This document shows, one piece after another, positions 46,295 through 56,317 of a stretch of 64,000 nucleotides of DNA. How positions within the stretch are numbered: position 1 is the stretch's first letter; each line of letters opens with the position of its first letter. The position numbers and the translations under genes are program-made. The stretch is taken from positions 1,498,154 to 1,562,153 of the forward strand of contig MNCI01008335.1 of the NCBI GenBank assembly GCA_015680685.1, given 5' to 3'. Under the pieces are notes generated by a model. The model was not told where the DNA came from and ran no database searches. It saw only the letters and a list, made by a program, of their open reading frames with translations. The DNA is from Gnetum montanum (taxonomy: Eukaryota; Streptophyta; Gnetopsida; Gnetales; Gnetaceae).

Positions 46295-47149
46295 TGATGA
46301 GTGGCTAGGTACCCCTACACTCAACCATATGAATACAAGTGTTCACACACGATCTGGCTGAACTTCATGGATGGGCTAGTTGTGGTATCTAGATAGTTAT
46401 ATGTTGATTACAGTTCATTGTCTTCCCACCTGGACTAGTATTTGCTTTGTCACGTATAGTTTAGTCTAGAGTGAGGTGTATGATGTGGCCCTAAGCTAGT
46501 GCTACTCCTAGAGGCAATGGAAAATAACTTTGTTTTAAGCTAATAGAAAATGAGAAGCAAAATCTAAGCTAGCCTAAGTGCAATGAGCATCCGTCCTTAA
46601 TCATTCATACACATATTGGACTTCATGTACTACTTCTAGGATTAGCAAGTGCATGTTACTTAAACACTCTTAGATACGCTACTGGGATACCAAGTACTCA
46701 CACTTAAATGCTCGTGGTTAAGTTGTACTGATTCCACATTTAATAACAAGGATAGTAAATGAAGGTAAAGAAATATTAATTAAGAAAACAATAAATAACA
46801 ATAGCAATTAAAACTAAGTGAATGCTATAATAATGAAGTAATCTTGATCTTTATTGCCAGTCATGTGCATGTGCAAGTACGTCACACTCAAATAAAGGCT
46901 CTGTACAATTACAATCATCACACTACGACATCCACTCGGAAAAGGGTTGAGATGAACTAAAAATGAAAAAAAAAATACTCTACTGCTACACTTACTCTCT
47001 AACTAACTTTCCTTGTGCACCCAAATGTGTATTTATAGGCTTGCATAGGAGTCACGATATCGTGTATCTAATATTTTTAGCTAGGCTACGATATTGCATA
47101 CCTGATATCATGGATTCGATATCGGTGCTGAACAAATCATGGTTCATCA
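46295..47149 (-). repeat. Element B downstream LTR
   Basis: 855 bp, TGATGAGT...TTCATCA on the plus strand. Minus-strand TATA box (TATAAAT) at 47031-47037; GATATC-type array at 47053-47125, 16 bp away. Confidence 0.9.
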
Positions 47150-47164
47150 TACCCCCATGATTGA
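47150..47164 (-). promoter_or_regulatory. Polypurine tract of element B
   Basis: Minus strand TCAATCATGGGGGTA next to the LTR. Confidence 0.85.
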
Positions 47165-47327
47165 ATGAAAACTCATCCCTGAGTTGAACAAAATGAGAAC
47201 AAGTTTAATTGGTTACATAGTGGATAGGTATGGGATTATTAACTAATTAAAAATTTATTCATGCCACAATGGAGAGTTGATCTCAACAAAATTGGGACAC
47301 AGATAGAGAATTACAAAATTTATTGGA

Positions 47328-50114
47328 ACTCATGTGGTTCCTCATGGTGGTGGTTCCTCCATGGGTCTCTTCCCCTTATCTTGTGCTCCAGGTTTTGGAA
47401 ATTTATGGCTCTAAAGGAGTGCCTAGAGCTTTTCCTCTTCCATTCGGGGATCCTATGCCATCCATGCTGATGCTCCAATGTTTGATGGAGTCAACACTTC
47501 CCATGGACATGATAGTTGCGGGAACATCTAGTTGGCCTTGACATACCAAGTCATAGACAGTTTTCGTTCCTCTTCATAGGCTATGACTTTATCCTTGTAT
47601 TCTTGATAATCTGTGAGCCATCAAGCCAATTCTACGATGACATCGTTTTGTCCCTGGTAGCTAGTTTTGACCACCTCTAACTTAGAATTTGCACTTCTAA
47701 TTTCTATAACGTCTTATTGTGCTCAACAAATTTTGTTTTATACTTTGCATAGGTGGTTGTTACTTGCTTCTCTAACTTTGTTCTCAAGCATCTTGCTGTT
47801 AACATGGCTAAGTTGGCATACTGCAGGTTTGAAAAACTCCATGTATTTAGTAAGATCTTGTATTTGCAAGTCTCAGCTCTTGAGCTCTGCTTGGTGGATG
47901 AATGCATAAGTATCTAATATGGCCCGCTAATCAGTGTGTTGATCACTGAAGGCGTTAATGTGGGCTTTGGCCATATGAATTTCTTTTTCAATTACTTACT
48001 TGTACATCCCCACCTAGTGTCTAAATTTTTTTTTGAGGTTTTCATGTCACTTAGCCTCGTTCTGCCATGCGCTTATTTCAATTACCATCTTTTGATGGAT
48101 CGTGCGTACCTCCTCCATTGAGAGGGTTTTGTTTTCTCTAGCTAAGCAATTCATGTCCTGGTTGACCCTAACTAATTGTTCTTGTAACTGCTAAAAATTT
48201 TCTTCAAGAACATTCTTTTGTTGTTCTATGGTGGTCAACTGAAGATTGTCAGCAGTAAGTTGTTTATTCTCATCTTGTAAGGCTTTGAGTGCTTTAGCAT
48301 GTGCATACATTTGAGCTTGTGCCTTGGAAGCATCCCAATCAGCCTTCTCTTTCTCCTCTACCAGTCTTTTATTCTCTACTAACAATTTATTAAGTTGCTT
48401 TGTTCAAAAGAACTCTAGTTGGTCTACAGGGATGAATTGAGATGGGTCTTGCTGTGCAGCTTGCAGGGTAATGAGCTTTTCTTGGAGTCTTTCTAACTCC
48501 ACTTCTACATGCTCGGCCCTAATATCTACCATGACTAGCTTCCCTTTTGTGGAGATGTGGTCTAACTAAGTTGCTGTGACATCTTGAGGAATGTCAAATA
48601 GGGATGTCATCACTTGTCCTATTTGCAGCAACCAGTCGAGAACATCCTCATGCTCCACAGGATTCATCAAGGGATCGGCCAAAGTTTGAGCATCGTGTGT
48701 TCCCATAAAGTTTTCCGATGGCACAACAGGGACATTGAATGATTCTTTTATATGGTCCATTCTGCAGCTCCTATTGCATCTTGGTGCTGCATGACCACTA
48801 ATGTGGCCCCTTCACCAGTTTCTAATTGCACTTGAAAGGATGCAACGTTCCCTGAGATCTATTGTGACTAATGTGATGTCCCTCCTCTTGTTTGGATCAA
48901 CACCTCACCTCGTGCATGATCGATTGAGACCATGGGTCATATGACATTCTCTATGACCTTGAATGGATTGGTCTCATCATGGCTTCCCCAATTGACTATC
49001 TCAGTGATGGCCCTGAGATGGCTCATCAACGATTGATAGTCTTGCGACGGTGGTGGCGGTTGGTCTTGTTGGCTTGTGTTGGGCCCCACTTCCTGTTGTT
49101 GACTGGGCCTTATGCTTGGAAGTTGGCTAGGCCCTGCAGTCTGAGGTGTAGTGGGCCATATCATTTATTCTTATTCATGCTCCAGTGTCTCACCAGTGCT
49201 TTTCCTTGGAGCTGGTGGCTTCAGCAATTCAGCAAATGAAGCATTTTGGGCCTTTCTGGGGATGTCATTGGTGTACCCCAGAATTCTAGCACACTGGCAT
49301 AGCTTCCTAATGAGATAGGGAAAGGGCAATGTGAACTTCTCCATCTTGCGTTCTTCGAACTACCTCAAAATCTTTATCAGATATAGATGGGGTACGTGGC
49401 ATTAACCTTGCCCATCAATATAGCACTTTCTCTAGCTGCATATGTGGAGATTCTATTCAATCCTTTTGTGGGGAAGATGTGATATGTGTCAATCTTGGAG
49501 TAGATTCTCTCTTCAAGTGCTAGTTCTTCATATGCTTTTTCTTCCTTGCCATATGCCCTTTTCAACCATATTTTCCATGCATCAACATTGGAGTGAGTGG
49601 ACAAATGAGCAACTTTTGGACCTATATTCAAAAGATTCAACACTTTTGAAATGGCTTTAGCAGAGAAATTCACAGAAACACCACCAATATCAACTGTGGT
49701 GCCTTCTTCTTTATTGTGCCAAAATTGGTACATCTCTCCTAGGTACTAATCACCACTTTATGAGAGAATAGGCCATAGTGGGGACCCTTTAAGTTGGTCC
49801 CTGATTACTTCAGGAGCAAACTTTGTGAAAGGTCCAAAGCTAAGTTCCACTATCATAGATGTTGACGTGGACATTTCATGAATTACCTGAACACACTCCG
49901 AGGATAATGTGAGATGTTGTCCCTATTTAGGTGCTTTCCCGACTCCACTTTCAGCATGTCTTGATTGTACAGTAATAGGAGGCTCTTAATGGATGTTGAA
50001 TGATTGTGCCTCCTATTCTATACATTCCTCGAGAGACAGCTGGCCTCTACCTCTCCTTGGTCATTTGGATGCACCTTGAGAGGGTTCTCCTTGTTGTCCT
50101 CTTTTAGGGTCCAT
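47328..50114 (-). pseudogene. ORF2 of element B: PF20167-like domain plus coiled coil
   Basis: This second gene lies between the spacer and the polypurine tract, the position of the env-like gene in Athila elements. Start ATG at 50114 (MDPKRGQQGEPSQG), the same position as in A and C. The N-terminal domain at 49733-49290 (VDIGGVSVNFSAKAISKVLN, then WLKRAYG, IYSKIDTYHIFP, STYAARESAILMGKVN, and PFPYLIRKLCQ) resembles the 'putative plant transposon protein' family PF20167. A Pro/Gln-rich linker follows (49160-49000), then a short conserved block GATLVVMQHQ (near 48790) and HEDVLDWLLQIGQ (near 48630). Lys/Glu/Leu heptad-like sequence (48385-48190) predicts a coiled coil, and TARCLRTKLEKQVTTTYAKY (near 47790) recurs in C. 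It carries several stops. I see no signal peptide or membrane helix to support a true envelope role; its function is unknown. Confidence 0.75.
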
Positions 50115-50427
50115 TTGCAATCACATGGGGTTGACTATTAGTAAGGTTATTTGCAAAGTTTGATTTATACCTTACTTCTTGCCTTTAATGAATTCATTTC
50201 TTGTTTAGTGTAATTCCAAAGTTAGGAAATTTTATGAAAATGTCCCCTAAAAGTTTTGATATTGGGCCCAATTTGATTAGGTGGCTCCAAAAATTTATTC
50301 TCATGGTGTGAGTGAAAAGATAAAATTAATTTGGCAACATGTTTAACATTTTTTAGATCATTTACCCTTTATGATATCCTTCAGGCAACGATGATTTTTA
50401 CAAAAAGTATGCGCAACTTGGAGTGTA

Positions 50428-50446
50428 CCCTTCCCCCATGACTAAG
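50428..50446 (-). promoter_or_regulatory. Internal polypurine-tract copy in element B
   Basis: Minus strand TTAGTCATGGGGGAAGGGT, which shares AGTCATGGGGG with the internal tracts of C and D and differs from B's own terminal tract at one base within that string. It sits between the internal TATA box and the ORF2 start. Confidence 0.65.
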
Positions 50447-50618
50447 TTAAACACTCCAGGGTTAGATAGGTTCAATCGGAATGGGAATCAGAGCGTTAAC
50501 GAGCAAGTTATGGATGTATTAATGATAATGGTGCAAGCTAGCAAATTTGTGGAAGAAAATTTGAACAACTCCCCTCACATGAATAGTGCAAAATGATGTT
50601 GACATGCGCAGGGGATCC

Positions 50619-50710
50619 ATATATATAGTTTTTATGGATGCGATATCACGTACCCGATAACGCAGACCCAATATCATGTCGGACACAATATTGGGTACCT
50701 GATATCGCGA
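50619..50710 (-). promoter_or_regulatory. Internal LTR-U3-like promoter module of element B
   Basis: On the minus strand an array of GATATC-type units (GGTCGCGATATCAGGTACC, CATGATATTGGGTC, GTTATCGGGTACGTGATATC) at 50710-50639 is followed 12 bp later by TATATATAT at 50627-50619. The LTR of the same element has the same two parts in the same order and spacing (47125-47053, then TATAAAT at 47037-47031). It lies about 500 bp upstream of the ORF2 start. Promoter activity is inferred. Confidence 0.65.
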
Positions 50711-52121
50711 CCCATTGAAAATAGGGTACTTGGTAAATTTGAAGAATTTTTGAATTTCCAAGGCCAAAATTGAAGGATTTGAGGCTAATTCGAAAGGTCC
50801 AGGGTAACATTGAATAGACCGGAAGGTACCAAAAGTATAATGGAGTAGAATTTGACAATGAAATTCATGAATAGGATGAGGAAAAAGGACATGTTTTGGT
50901 GCATAGGAACGTTTGAATTAGAAGGATGATAAAGGAAGGAATAACATTGGGAATGCAGTACTTGGAGGGCATAAAATGATGTGATGATGATGTGCAAAAA
51001 AGTGCAAATTACAAAAGTTACGTAAGTGGGTCCTCCCTAGAGCAGGTTTCTACCTATGATGCCCTTATGTAACCATGCCTAAAAATGTCTGTAGGCACTA
51101 AAAGGTTTAAATGTAATCCCCACCAGTTGCACAAAACACACACATGTAGATACCACTGTGATGAGATATGAATTCAATGCTACATAAGACACGAGTCACA
51201 AATACATGAACATCGAGATAAGGAGAATTGTAGAAGGGATTGCAGAGATTGGGACATGAGGTAACTGACCTAGGGCACAGTGAATCTTGAGTGTAGGACA
51301 TGATTAATATGTCATTAGCCTGTCACTCCAAAATCAAGACCACGTTCGTTCCTTCGATCAGTGACATCGCATTGTTTCATCTAATGATGGACAACCATAA
51401 GAGCATCATGACAGCAAGGCGTATGATCACTTGGTGTTTTGTGCAAGGGAGGAGTGATTTGGAATTTCTTTGCAGCATAATTTTTGCATGGCTACTTTGG
51501 CACACTCTCTTTCCCTTTTTTTCTAATGCATAATCTAGAGAAGCTGCCTACCTTCAGGCATGGATGCATGTCTTTCCAGTGGGACCCACTAGAATAGCAT
51601 TGGGTTTCTTTATTAAATACCTTTATTACTCTTACTCCCATTATCATTAGATCTACAAGGATCTTAGTACAACCAAGCTGCATGATAGCACCTACATATG
51701 TCACCAAAGAGAATCCACAAGTCCCCTTGATGTCACACCTTGGCCATTCCTTCTTAGTCCACCATTCTTTGCTCTAGGCATAATGAGCACATAATTACTT
51801 TTAAGTTTTGATGATGAAAAGAATATCATCATACCTAGACTAGAACCTCTTATTAATAGAATGGGTGGATGGATGTTTCGGGCCCACTGTCCAAATAATT
51901 AGTCACTTGAAACTTGATAGCATAGAACAACACCTCAACCAATGAGTCACATGAGTGTTTTATTCATAGATGAGATTACCCGTAAAAAAGATAAAAAGAT
52001 AAAATAATAAATAAAAGAATGAACCAACCATAAAAAGATAAAACAACAAATTGAAAGATGAAAAACTGGAAAAAAAATTGTAAAATTAAAGGAAAGGAAA
52101 AACAGTTATTAATTGTGCTTG

Positions 52122-54121
52122 TTAGAATGGAGGATATCCTCCATAACTAAAGTTTTGATCATGACAAGAATTAATAAATGAAAGGTTGGGATCCATGCTT
52201 TTTGGAAATATTGGGACTTGGTCATATCCAAACCATTGGGTATCTTTTGATGTGGTGGTTGGACTATACCAAAATTAGGGTTCACACACTTGATTGTAGT
52301 AGGCATAGCGGGGCAGATTATAAGATGTGGTCATGTGATAAGGAGCTAACCCACTATGGCACCCGTGATTGTAAGATGGTATGCAAGGATCAATATGTCT
52401 CCCTACATGGTTATATTCATTGGGCCACATAATTGTTGGAGTGTTGATTGGTGGCCTCGAGGAGGTAATAGGAGGCGTTGTGTTCGAGGAAGCAGAGGCA
52501 TCACAGTGCTAGACTTGTGTTGGGCTAGAGGATGCAGTGGTTTCGGAAGCATGCTATCTCTTCCTTTGGTTGTGCTTAAAGAAAGGGTGTTGTCGATGTT
52601 GTGGTGGGCCTCCATTGCTGTTGACCATAGTAGCACAAGTAATGTTTGTAGGTTGGTGCTATGGTGCAAAACCTTTTGGTACTATTGGTGGTGATGTAGA
52701 AGGAGGTGAAGGATGAGAATATTGAGGGCGAGAAGAAGTGAAAGGCACATGAGGTGGTGGCCTTGTTGGAAAGGACATGGGTTGATAGTATTTGGAAGAA
52801 TGATAATGACATAGTGAGATAGAGGATGTTGATCCAATTGCAGAAATAGGATGCTGAACTTGATAAGTGCTTGGGTTCAAATGGTATGAAGGGTGTGACC
52901 AGTTTGAGGGTGGCCTTCCCCACGACTGGAATTTTTGCCACTGTGATTGAACACAGTATTTTTGTACTAACTCTAGATGTAACATTCCTCCCTAATGCTC
53001 ATGTAAATGTGACAAGATTAGGCATTGACCTTTGGGGTGATCGTACAGGCAAACATTACATTGATATGTCTAAAGGTGTTCTTATTCTCTTCAACCCTTC
53101 GTTCTGATTGTCTAAAGGTGTTCTATCTTGCTTCTTGGTTTGTCATGGTTCTACCTCTAATAGTGTTGGCATATTCTCCACACTTTTCATGTATCCATTT
53201 TATCATCTTATTGATCTTTGCCTCAATTTCATCTAGTGATTGTAGTTTTGGAAAAGATGATTCCACCTCCTTGAGGTGAGTTGATTTCTCCTCTTCATGA
53301 TCATTGACATTTGCTAATTTGAGATTTTGGTCCCGTTGAGAGCTTTCAACATTTTCCCATTTAGCCATTTCTCCTTCTTCTTTTACTACCTACTTAATAA
53401 GATCTTGGAATTGGTGGGTTTGTAGCTCATATAGTTGACCTGGGGCATACATCCCTAGGATCTCCCTTGTTTTGTTATAGAGCCCATATATGATCTGATA
53501 TATTAGCCTTTCCTTGGAGAACCCATGACCTAGGAAATTGTTTAACAACGAATAATATCTTTCTAAGGCCATGTCTAAGGGTTCATGTTGTGCTTATTTC
53601 CACTCTTGGATTTTCTCCTCAAGGCTGACACTCTTGCATAAGTTTGATATCTTTCATTGAAGAGTTCTATCATTGTCGGCCAACGTTGAATTGATTTTGG
53701 TCTTAAGGACCTGTACCATACTTTTTCTTGGCCAACGAGTGTCATTATCAATATTGTTCCATACACAGGCATCATGGAAGGCTTGTAAATGATGTTGCAG
53801 ATCTAAATCATAACCTCCTAAAAATTTGGGAAAGTTGTTTAAATCAAACCTGGGTAGACAACTTTCCTTACGATGCCTGCAAGATATTCGAATAGCCTCT
53901 TGTATATGCATTAGGATCTTAGTGGCTAGCAGGGGTTCATTGTCACTAGGTAGATTATGAATTTGTGACTTGGGATGATGTTGTCTTTGTTTATGTACAT
54001 AGGAGACCCCTGCATAAGATTGAGTACTCCAAACTTCGTCTTCATCATCATATAATTTGTTGGTTCTTTAATGAATTGCCTTACTAGTTGTTGCATTGTC
54101 ATAGTCTTGTGAGAGAAACAT
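52122..54121 (-). pseudogene. gag: gag of element B
   Basis: Start ATG 54121 (MFLSQDYDNA), the same as in element A. The gag domain lies at 53911-53390: RKESCLPRFDLNNFPKFLGG, then HLQAFHDACVWNNI, EKVWYRSLRPKSIQRW, ELFNERYQTYARVSALRRK, and further ALERYYSLLNN with ERLIYQIIYGL. An acidic, possibly coiled stretch follows (53368-53123), then a zinc knuckle CNVCLYDHPKGQC at 53060-53022 with unusual spacing C-x2-C-x3-H-x4-C, and a Pro-rich C-terminus ending SYGGYPPF then stop at 52122. Internal stops and a deletion in the gag domain make it a pseudogene. It has better-preserved Cys residues than the A copy. Confidence 0.85.
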
Positions 54122-54234
54122 TGTTGTGAATCATGTGTGACTTAGTTGAAATTAATTTCTTTTCTAAAATATATGTTGTGAATACTTTGTTACAATGATC
54201 TTGTATGATATAACTAATCTAGATAACTAGCATC

Positions 54235-54252
54235 ATCCTGGCAATGGTGCCA
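54235..54252 (-). promoter_or_regulatory. tRNA-Asp primer-binding site of element B
   Basis: Minus strand TGGCACCATTGCCAGGA, one base inside the LTR; two transitions from the exact tRNA-Asp complement in the first twelve bases. Confidence 0.85.
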
Positions 54253-54253
54253 A

Positions 54254-55108
54254 TGATGAGTGGCTAGGTACCCCTACACTCAATCATACGAATACAAGCG
54301 TTCATGCACAATCTGGTTGAACTCCGTGGATGGGCTAGTTGTGGTATCTAGATAGTTATACGTTGATCGCAGTTTGTTGTCTTCCCACTTGGACTAGTAT
54401 TTGCTTTGTCACGTATGGTTTAGTCCAAAGTGAGGTGTATGCTGTGGTCCTAAGCTAGTGTTACTCCTAGAGGCAATGAAAAATAAATTTGTTTTAAGCT
54501 AATAGGAATGAGAAAAAAATATAAGCTAGCCTAAGTGCGATGAGCATCCATCCTTAATCATCCGTACACATCTTGAACTTCATGTACTACTTCTGGGATT
54601 ACCAAGCACATATTACTTAAACACTCCTAGATACGCTACTGGGATACCAAGTAGTCACACTTAAATGCTCATGATTAAGTGGTAGTCATTCTGCATTTAA
54701 TAACAGGGATAGTAAATAAAGGTAAAGAAATATTAATTAAGAAAACAGTAAACAATAGTAGCAATTAAAACTAAGTGAATATTGCAATAATGAAGTAATC
54801 TCGATCTTTATTGCTGGTCATGTGGTGTCCAAGTATGTCACACTCGGATAAAGGTTCTGTACAATTACAATCATCACACTATGGACATGCATTGGGGAAA
54901 GGGTTGAGATGAACTAAAAATGAACAAAAAGACTATACTATTGCACTTACTTACTCTCTAATTGACTTTCCCTGTGTGCCCAAATGTGTATTTATAGGCT
55001 TGCACAGGAGTCACAATATCGTGTATTCGATATCGTTAGCCAGGTCGCAATATCACGTACCCGATATCGTGGATCCAATATTAGAGCCTAACAAATCATG
55101 GTTCATTA
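54254..55108 (-). repeat. Element B upstream LTR
   Basis: 855 bp, TGATGAGT...TTCATTA (the final CATCA has decayed to CATTA). TATA box on the minus strand near 54989-54996 (CCTATAAATACACA); GATATC array 55012-55085. Confidence 0.9.
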
Positions 55109-55113
55109 GTGAT

Positions 55114-55245
55114 AATGCCTAAAATTAGCAACATGGGAAGACCTCAATTATGGTCCTCAACATACCTCATGAAATAAAAAATGAAGAAGTTACATCATGT
55201 GAACAAGTTATGGTAAGTGATCCGAATCCACATTATGGACACTAG
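55114..55245 (+). pseudogene. gypsy element E, continuation after element B
   Basis: This 132-bp piece lies between the target duplication of B and the LTR of C. It has an open frame (TSIMVLNIPHEIKNEEVTSC, then EQVMVSD) in the same orientation as E gag, and is taken as E sequence by position. It ends ACTAG, the left target site of C. Confidence 0.55.
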
Positions 55246-56103
55246 TGATGAATGGTGAGGTACCCTTACATCTAACGATACAAATCATAAAGTGTTCATG
55301 CATGATTCAGTCAAATTTTGTGGACTTTATAGTTTTTGATGCACTAGTCTTCAAGGTAGTGAACCTTGTCCTAAGGTCATTTGTTATCTTTCAAATTACA
55401 CTTGTGAAGTACAAAGGTATGATAGTGAAATCAAGGCATATAATTTTTATCATTTTATATGTTATGTTCTTTGGTGCTTTGAAGAGAGAGATAAAGTAAT
55501 TTAATGACTAATCTGAATTAAGTAACTAATTGATCTCTAATTGGTCCTAACATTAGCATTTGACCCCACTTTCCATACACGTCCTAAACCCACACATCCA
55601 TTGCTAGGTTACCAAGTGCTACACTACTAGGCATACTAAGCAATAATGCTACTGGGATTACCAAGTGAATAGATGTTATGTTTGAAGCAATTGTACGTAT
55701 GTAATTAATCTATCTAGCTTATCTTGCTTAATTACTAAAAAACATTGAATAAATAATTAAAAATATTGAATGCATAAATAAATATCTAAACTATCCAAAA
55801 TACTGCAAGGTTTATCAAGAAGCTCTTTTTATTATCACATACACTATCATGCTTAGGTATAACAATGCTTAAATAAAGATTCATACACTCAATGACTCCT
55901 ACTATGGACACTCAAGAGAAATATTCTAATTTTCAAATGTAAAAACTGTAAGAGTTTGGCTACTATTCTCAATCTAATGTCATAAATGTAGCTGATGAAG
56001 ATGTATTTAAAACCTAAGGCAAACCCTTATGTTGATGGGACCACATCAATGCAATAGACTACATCGATGGGGCCTAGTTGATGCAACAAACTGTATTTCA
56101 TCA
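55246..56103 (-). repeat. Element C downstream LTR
   Basis: 858 bp, TGATGAAT...TTTCATCA. TATA box on the minus strand at 56003-56009 (TAAATAC). Instead of the GATATC array it carries GTTGATGGGACCAC, ATCGATGGGGCCTAG and related units at 56032-56085. Confidence 0.85.
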
Positions 56104-56118
56104 TACCCCCATGACTGA
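56104..56118 (-). promoter_or_regulatory. Polypurine tract of element C
   Basis: Minus strand TCAGTCATGGGGGTA directly before the LTR start TGATGAAATAC. Confidence 0.9.
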
Positions 56119-56317
56119 ATGAAAACTCATCCTTGAGTTCTTTACAAAATTAGGAGTGTATGGGATTATTGACTAACTTTTGACATAACAAAACAAGACA
56201 AAATAAACATAACAAAACTAAGTGCCCAGTGTACGAATCAACCACATTACAAAATTGAGCAAGGTATAAAAATTGGACAAGCACATCCTCTAACGGCATG
56301 AAGATAAAAGAGAAGAT

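Larger units (their letters stand above)
50115..52121 (-). other. Element B spacer between gag and ORF2
   Basis: Non-coding, 2 kb. In element order: the 16-base block TGACATCAAGGGGACT within 51719-51736, the block around 51577-51551 (AAAGACATGCATCCATGCCTGAAGG), a block shared with A at 51120-51020, the LTR-like array 50710-50639, TATA 50627-50619, and the purine tract 50446-50428. The stretch 50290-50900 is missing from element A. Confidence 0.75.
46295..55108 (-). mobile_element. Element B: Athila-like element with gag and ORF2 but no pol
   Basis: 8814 bp, flanked by perfect 5-bp target duplications GTGAT (46290-46294 and 55109-55113). In element order: LTR 55108-54254, primer site 54252-54235, gag 54121-52122, spacer 52121-50115 (with a 16-base conserved block, internal array, TATA box and internal purine tract), ORF2 50114 to about 47328, polypurine tract 47164-47150, LTR 47149-46295. 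I find no reverse transcriptase, RNase H or integrase motif anywhere in the body, so it must have relied on another element's enzymes. The two LTRs are equal in length. In the first 240 bp I count about 23 differences, 21 of them transitions, which indicates an old insertion. Confidence 0.9.

Noticed and set aside
47328-50114. ORF2 as a genuine envelope gene
   Set aside because: The position fits, but I see no signal peptide, membrane anchor or fusion-type segment in B or C.
50115-52121. Hidden pol in the spacer of element B
   Set aside because: Read on both strands; no reverse transcriptase, RNase H or integrase motif, and the sequence aligns with the post-pol spacer of C.
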